64,000 nucleotides of DNA from NCBI GenBank assembly GCA_021208565.1, contig JAJOJN010000062.1, positions 1-64,000 of the forward strand, read 5' to 3'. Made by a program: the position numbers and the translations under genes. The notes under the pieces were generated by a model. The model saw only the letters and a program-made list of their open reading frames with translations, searched no databases and was not told the origin of the DNA. Position 1 is the stretch's first letter. Each line of letters begins with the position of its first letter. Source of the DNA: Nitrincola sp. Lineage in GTDB: Bacteria; Pseudomonadota; Gammaproteobacteria; Pseudomonadales; Balneatricaceae. Of this stretch, positions 61,601-64,000 are shown in pieces.

Positions 61601-62315
61601 GCAACATGCAGACTTTACGGTTCTATGTGACTCCTTCACATAATTGCAGCTATCTACCTGACCAAAAAGCCAAAACACTTTTTGTAGATCCACAAACACG
61701 TATCAGTGTGGATGGTTATAGCCAATTATCTGAACTTGGTTTTCGTCGCAGTGGCAATCACATTTATCGCCCACACTGTGAAGGCTGCAACGCCTGCCAA
61801 TCCATTAGAATACCTGTCAATCTATTCAAACCGAGCAAATCTCAAAAAAGAATCATTAATAAAAACAAAAGATCTTACTGTGATTCGCAAAGCGCCCGTT
61901 ATGGATCATGAATACTTCGATCTTTATCAGCGTTACATAGAAAAGCGTCATGCGGATGGTGATATGTATCCACCTTCACCAGAACAGTTTCATCAATTTC
62001 TGGTGGAAGGGGCTCTGAATAGTTGGTTTTACGAATTTCGTGATACCGATCAACGCCTAGTTGCTATTGCAGTAACCGATCATCTGCAACGCGATATGTC
62101 AGCGCTTTTATACTTTTTACGACCCTGATGAAGAAGACAGAAGCCTAGGTACTTTTGCTATATTGACGCAAATCGCTGAAGCACGTAATCGAAACATGAA
62201 TTATCTTTATCTGGGTTACTGGGTCAAAGAGTGTCGAAAAATGCGCTACAAAACGGCATTTAAACCACTCGAAATGCTGATTGATGGACATTGGACCCAC
62301 TATCGTCAAGAATGA
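61597..62315 (+). CDS. bpt: Aspartate/glutamate leucyltransferase (Bpt), frameshifted
   Basis: A tRNA-protein transferase of about 239 residues adding Leu to N-terminal Asp or Glu, the second arm of the bacterial N-degron pathway. It has [21 protein letters not shown], the cysteines in [33 protein letters not shown] and [24 protein letters not shown]. Two shifts occur: an extra A near 61868 ([14 protein letters not shown]) and an extra T near 62118 ([17 protein letters not shown]). Both are in A or T runs. It is translationally coupled to aat. Confidence 0.93.
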
Positions 62316-62402
62316 TTTTGATTTGTCACTGTTTTCAGGTAGAATCTGCGCCTTTAAAACCGGACAGGGTTTTAGCTAACCAGTCTCAGAGGTAATCACT
62401 GA

Positions 62403-62621
62403 ATGGCGAAAGAAGATTCATTTGAAATGGAAGGTACTGTGGTAGACACACTTCCAAACACGATGTTCCGCGTAGAACTTGAAAATGGTCATGTTGTAAC
62501 GGCACATATCTCCGGAAAAATGCGCAAGCACTATATCCGTATCCTTACTGGCGACAAAGTTAAAGTTGAGTTAACACCTTACGATTTAAGCAAAGGTCGT
62601 ATCACTTATCGCGCACGTTGA
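62403..62621 (+). CDS. infA: Translation initiation factor IF-1
   Basis: A 72-residue OB-fold protein that occupies the ribosomal A site during initiation. The sequence is a full-length standard IF-1: [60 protein letters not shown], ending [18 protein letters not shown] ribosome site lies just upstream. It follows bpt by 87 bases and has its own terminator. Confidence 0.97.
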   Translation: MAKEDSFEMEGTVVDTLPNTMFRVELENGHVVTAHISGKMRKHYIRILTGDKVKVELTPYDLSKGRITYRAR

Positions 62622-62624
62622 GAG

Positions 62625-62655
62625 ACGGCGGACATCTATAGAGCCGCCGTTATTT
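62625..62655 (+). terminator. Terminator after infA
   Basis: ACGGCGG pairs with CCGCCGT around a 12-base loop, followed by TATTTC. A second stem (AGCAGCC/GGCTGCT around GTTA, near 62684-62701) covers the clpA stop and may serve the minus strand. Confidence 0.75.
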
Positions 62656-62691
62656 CATCATATGCAGACGATAAGCAGCCGTTAGGCTGCT

Positions 62692-64000
62692 ACCGTCTCG
62701 CAGGATAAACGTATCTCGCCCTCTTCCGCGGTGATCTTAACCTCTCCACCACCCTCAGAGAGCTCGCCAAAGAGTATCATTTCAGCTAGCGGCTTCTTGA
62801 TCTTCTCTTGGATTAATCGACGTCATGGGTCTGGCGCCCATTTTTTCATCATACCCATGCTCAGCCAACCAATCACGAGCAGATTCACTGACATGCAAGA
62901 CTACTTGTTTTTCATCTAACTGAGCTTGAAGCTCTGTTAAGAATTTATCCACTACGCCTTTAATGATTTCTGGGTTCAGTGGCTTAAATTGAATCACAGC
63001 GTCCAAGCGGTTTCTGAACTCTGGAGTAAACAAGCGCTTCAGTGCTTCCATGCCATCAGTACTGTGATCTTGATGAGTAAAGCCAATCGATGGGCGGCTC
63101 ATAGCCTCAGCTCCCGCATTAGTGGTCATCACTAGCACCACATTACGGAAATCCGCTTTTCGACCGTTGTTATCGGTCAGCGTACCGTTATCCATCACCT
63201 GTAACAGAATATTAAAGACTTCAGGATGCGCTTTTTCGATCTCATCCAAAAGCAAAACACAATGAGGTGATTTAGTAATTGCCTCTGTGAGTAAGCCACC
63301 CTGATCAAAACCTACGTAACCCGGAGGCGCACCTATTAATCTGGAAACCGTATGCCTTTCCATATACTCAGACATATCGAAGCGAACCAACTCAATCCCC
63401 ATGATTCTCGCTAATTGAGTGGTGACTTCGGTTTTACCTACACCTGTAGGACCTGCAAACAAGAAAGAGCCTACGGGCTTATTAGGCTCTTTAAGACCAG
63501 CACGCGATAACTTGATGGCTGCCGCCAAGGTATCAATTGCCTCATCTTGGCCCAGCACCACCATTTTAAGGTTGCTATCCAGCTTCTTAAGCAGATCTTT
63601 ATCAGAAGCAGAGACGCTCTTCGGTGGGATGCGGGCAATCTTGGCCACAACGGCTTCAACCTCAGGTACGTCAACGACTTTTTTACGGTTTTCAGGCTTT
63701 TGCAGGCGCTGATAGGCGCCGCTTTCGTCGATCACATCGATCGCTTTGTCAGGCATATGCTTGTCGTTTATGTAACGATCCGCTAGCTCTGCCGCTGCTT
63801 TCAATGCAGCATCGGTATATTCAAGCTCATGATGCTCTTCAAATCGCGACTTTAAGCCTTTTAGGATTTGATAAGTATCTGCAACACTCGGCTCAAGCAC
63901 ATCAACCTTTTGAAAGCGTCTGGCTAGCGCACGATCTTTCTCAAAAATGCCTCTAAACTCTTGGAAAGTTGTTGAGCCAATACAGCGAATCTCGCCAGAG
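62692..64000 (-). CDS. clpA: ATP-dependent Clp protease ATP-binding subunit ClpA, 5' partial, frameshifted
   Basis: The C-terminal 435 residues or so of the AAA+ unfoldase that feeds ClpP; the start is beyond the window. From base 64000 the frame reads SGEIRCIGSTTFQEF, RGIFEKDRALARRFQKVDV (end of the first AAA module), then the second module with GPTGVGKTEVTTQLA, the pore loop GAPPGYVGFDQGG, LLLDEIEKAHPEVFN and sensor residues in TTNAGAE. The frame breaks near 62818. A shift there gives RRLIQEKIKKPLAEMILFGEL and the end SCETVAA, stop at 62692-62694. It is adjacent to aat and bpt, whose products it helps destroy. Confidence 0.94.

Overview
The window is a stretch of a gammaproteobacterial chromosome. 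Its housekeeping genes (metH, serS, rarA, lolA, ftsK, trxB, aat, bpt, infA, clpA, tamA/tamB, rimO) and their order resemble Pseudomonas and E. coli. A tetrahydromonapterin operon, a lysine monooxygenase pathway and two phasins point to a heterotrophic, polyhydroxyalkanoate-storing bacterium. A Pseudomonas or Oceanospirillales relative is an inference from gene content, not a classification. I saw no CRISPR array, insertion sequence, prophage, tRNA or rRNA.

The strongest single landmark is a 28-bp dif site at 13679-13706, the XerCD site where chromosome dimers are resolved. It marks the replication terminus. ftsK, which encodes the translocase that activates XerCD at dif, lies about 44 kb to the right (57155-59728). 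The four FtsK-orienting 8-mers I noticed right of dif are all on the minus strand and so point toward dif.

Layout, left to right. 1-3414 is an osmoprotectant-type ABC importer in the order yehZ-Y-X-W (minus). 3445-4650 is an alanine aminotransferase. 4865-6016 is gloA coupled to an RNase-H-like unknown. 6122-7878 is folX-folE-folM, the tetrahydromonapterin pathway. 7886-10803 holds a sirtuin, a lipoprotein and rimO. 10967-13528 holds a KfrA-like DNA-binding protein behind palindromes, an unknown, a LuxR-type response regulator and gph. Then dif. 13771-17466 holds an old yellow enzyme, ybiT and an SDR. 17549-20716 holds a LysE exporter and davA-davB (lysine to 5-aminovalerate). 20769-24781 holds a GntP permease, a patatin and rhlE. 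24799-30203 holds a YgjP-like metallopeptidase, a YjfB-like protein, cell-wall enzymes (two L,D-transpeptidases and PbpG), a MerR-REC regulator and a small unknown. 30284-35634 is tamA-tamB. 35804-42444 holds prpE, metH and tpm. 42511-48598 holds an EF-hand-like membrane protein, an EamA exporter and an M16 peptidase. 48871-50015 holds two phasins with shared operator-like motifs. 50154-53466 holds a MATE exporter, a glycerophosphodiesterase and a ubiquinone hydroxylase. 53479-64000 is the conserved block serS-crcB-rarA-lolA-ftsK / trxB-aat-bpt-infA / clpA.

About half of the genes are split by single-base shifts, including essential ones (serS, ftsK, lolA, folE, trxB). Nearly all the shifts I worked through sit in runs of A or T and are repaired by adding or removing one base. 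The simplest explanation is uncorrected homopolymer error in the assembly, not mass pseudogenisation. I therefore annotate such genes as one CDS across the shift and give the breakpoints. No convincing entirely new multi-gene system was found. The best leads are the KfrA-like block beside dif, the phasin operators with a histone-like phasin tail, and the EF-hand-like membrane protein.
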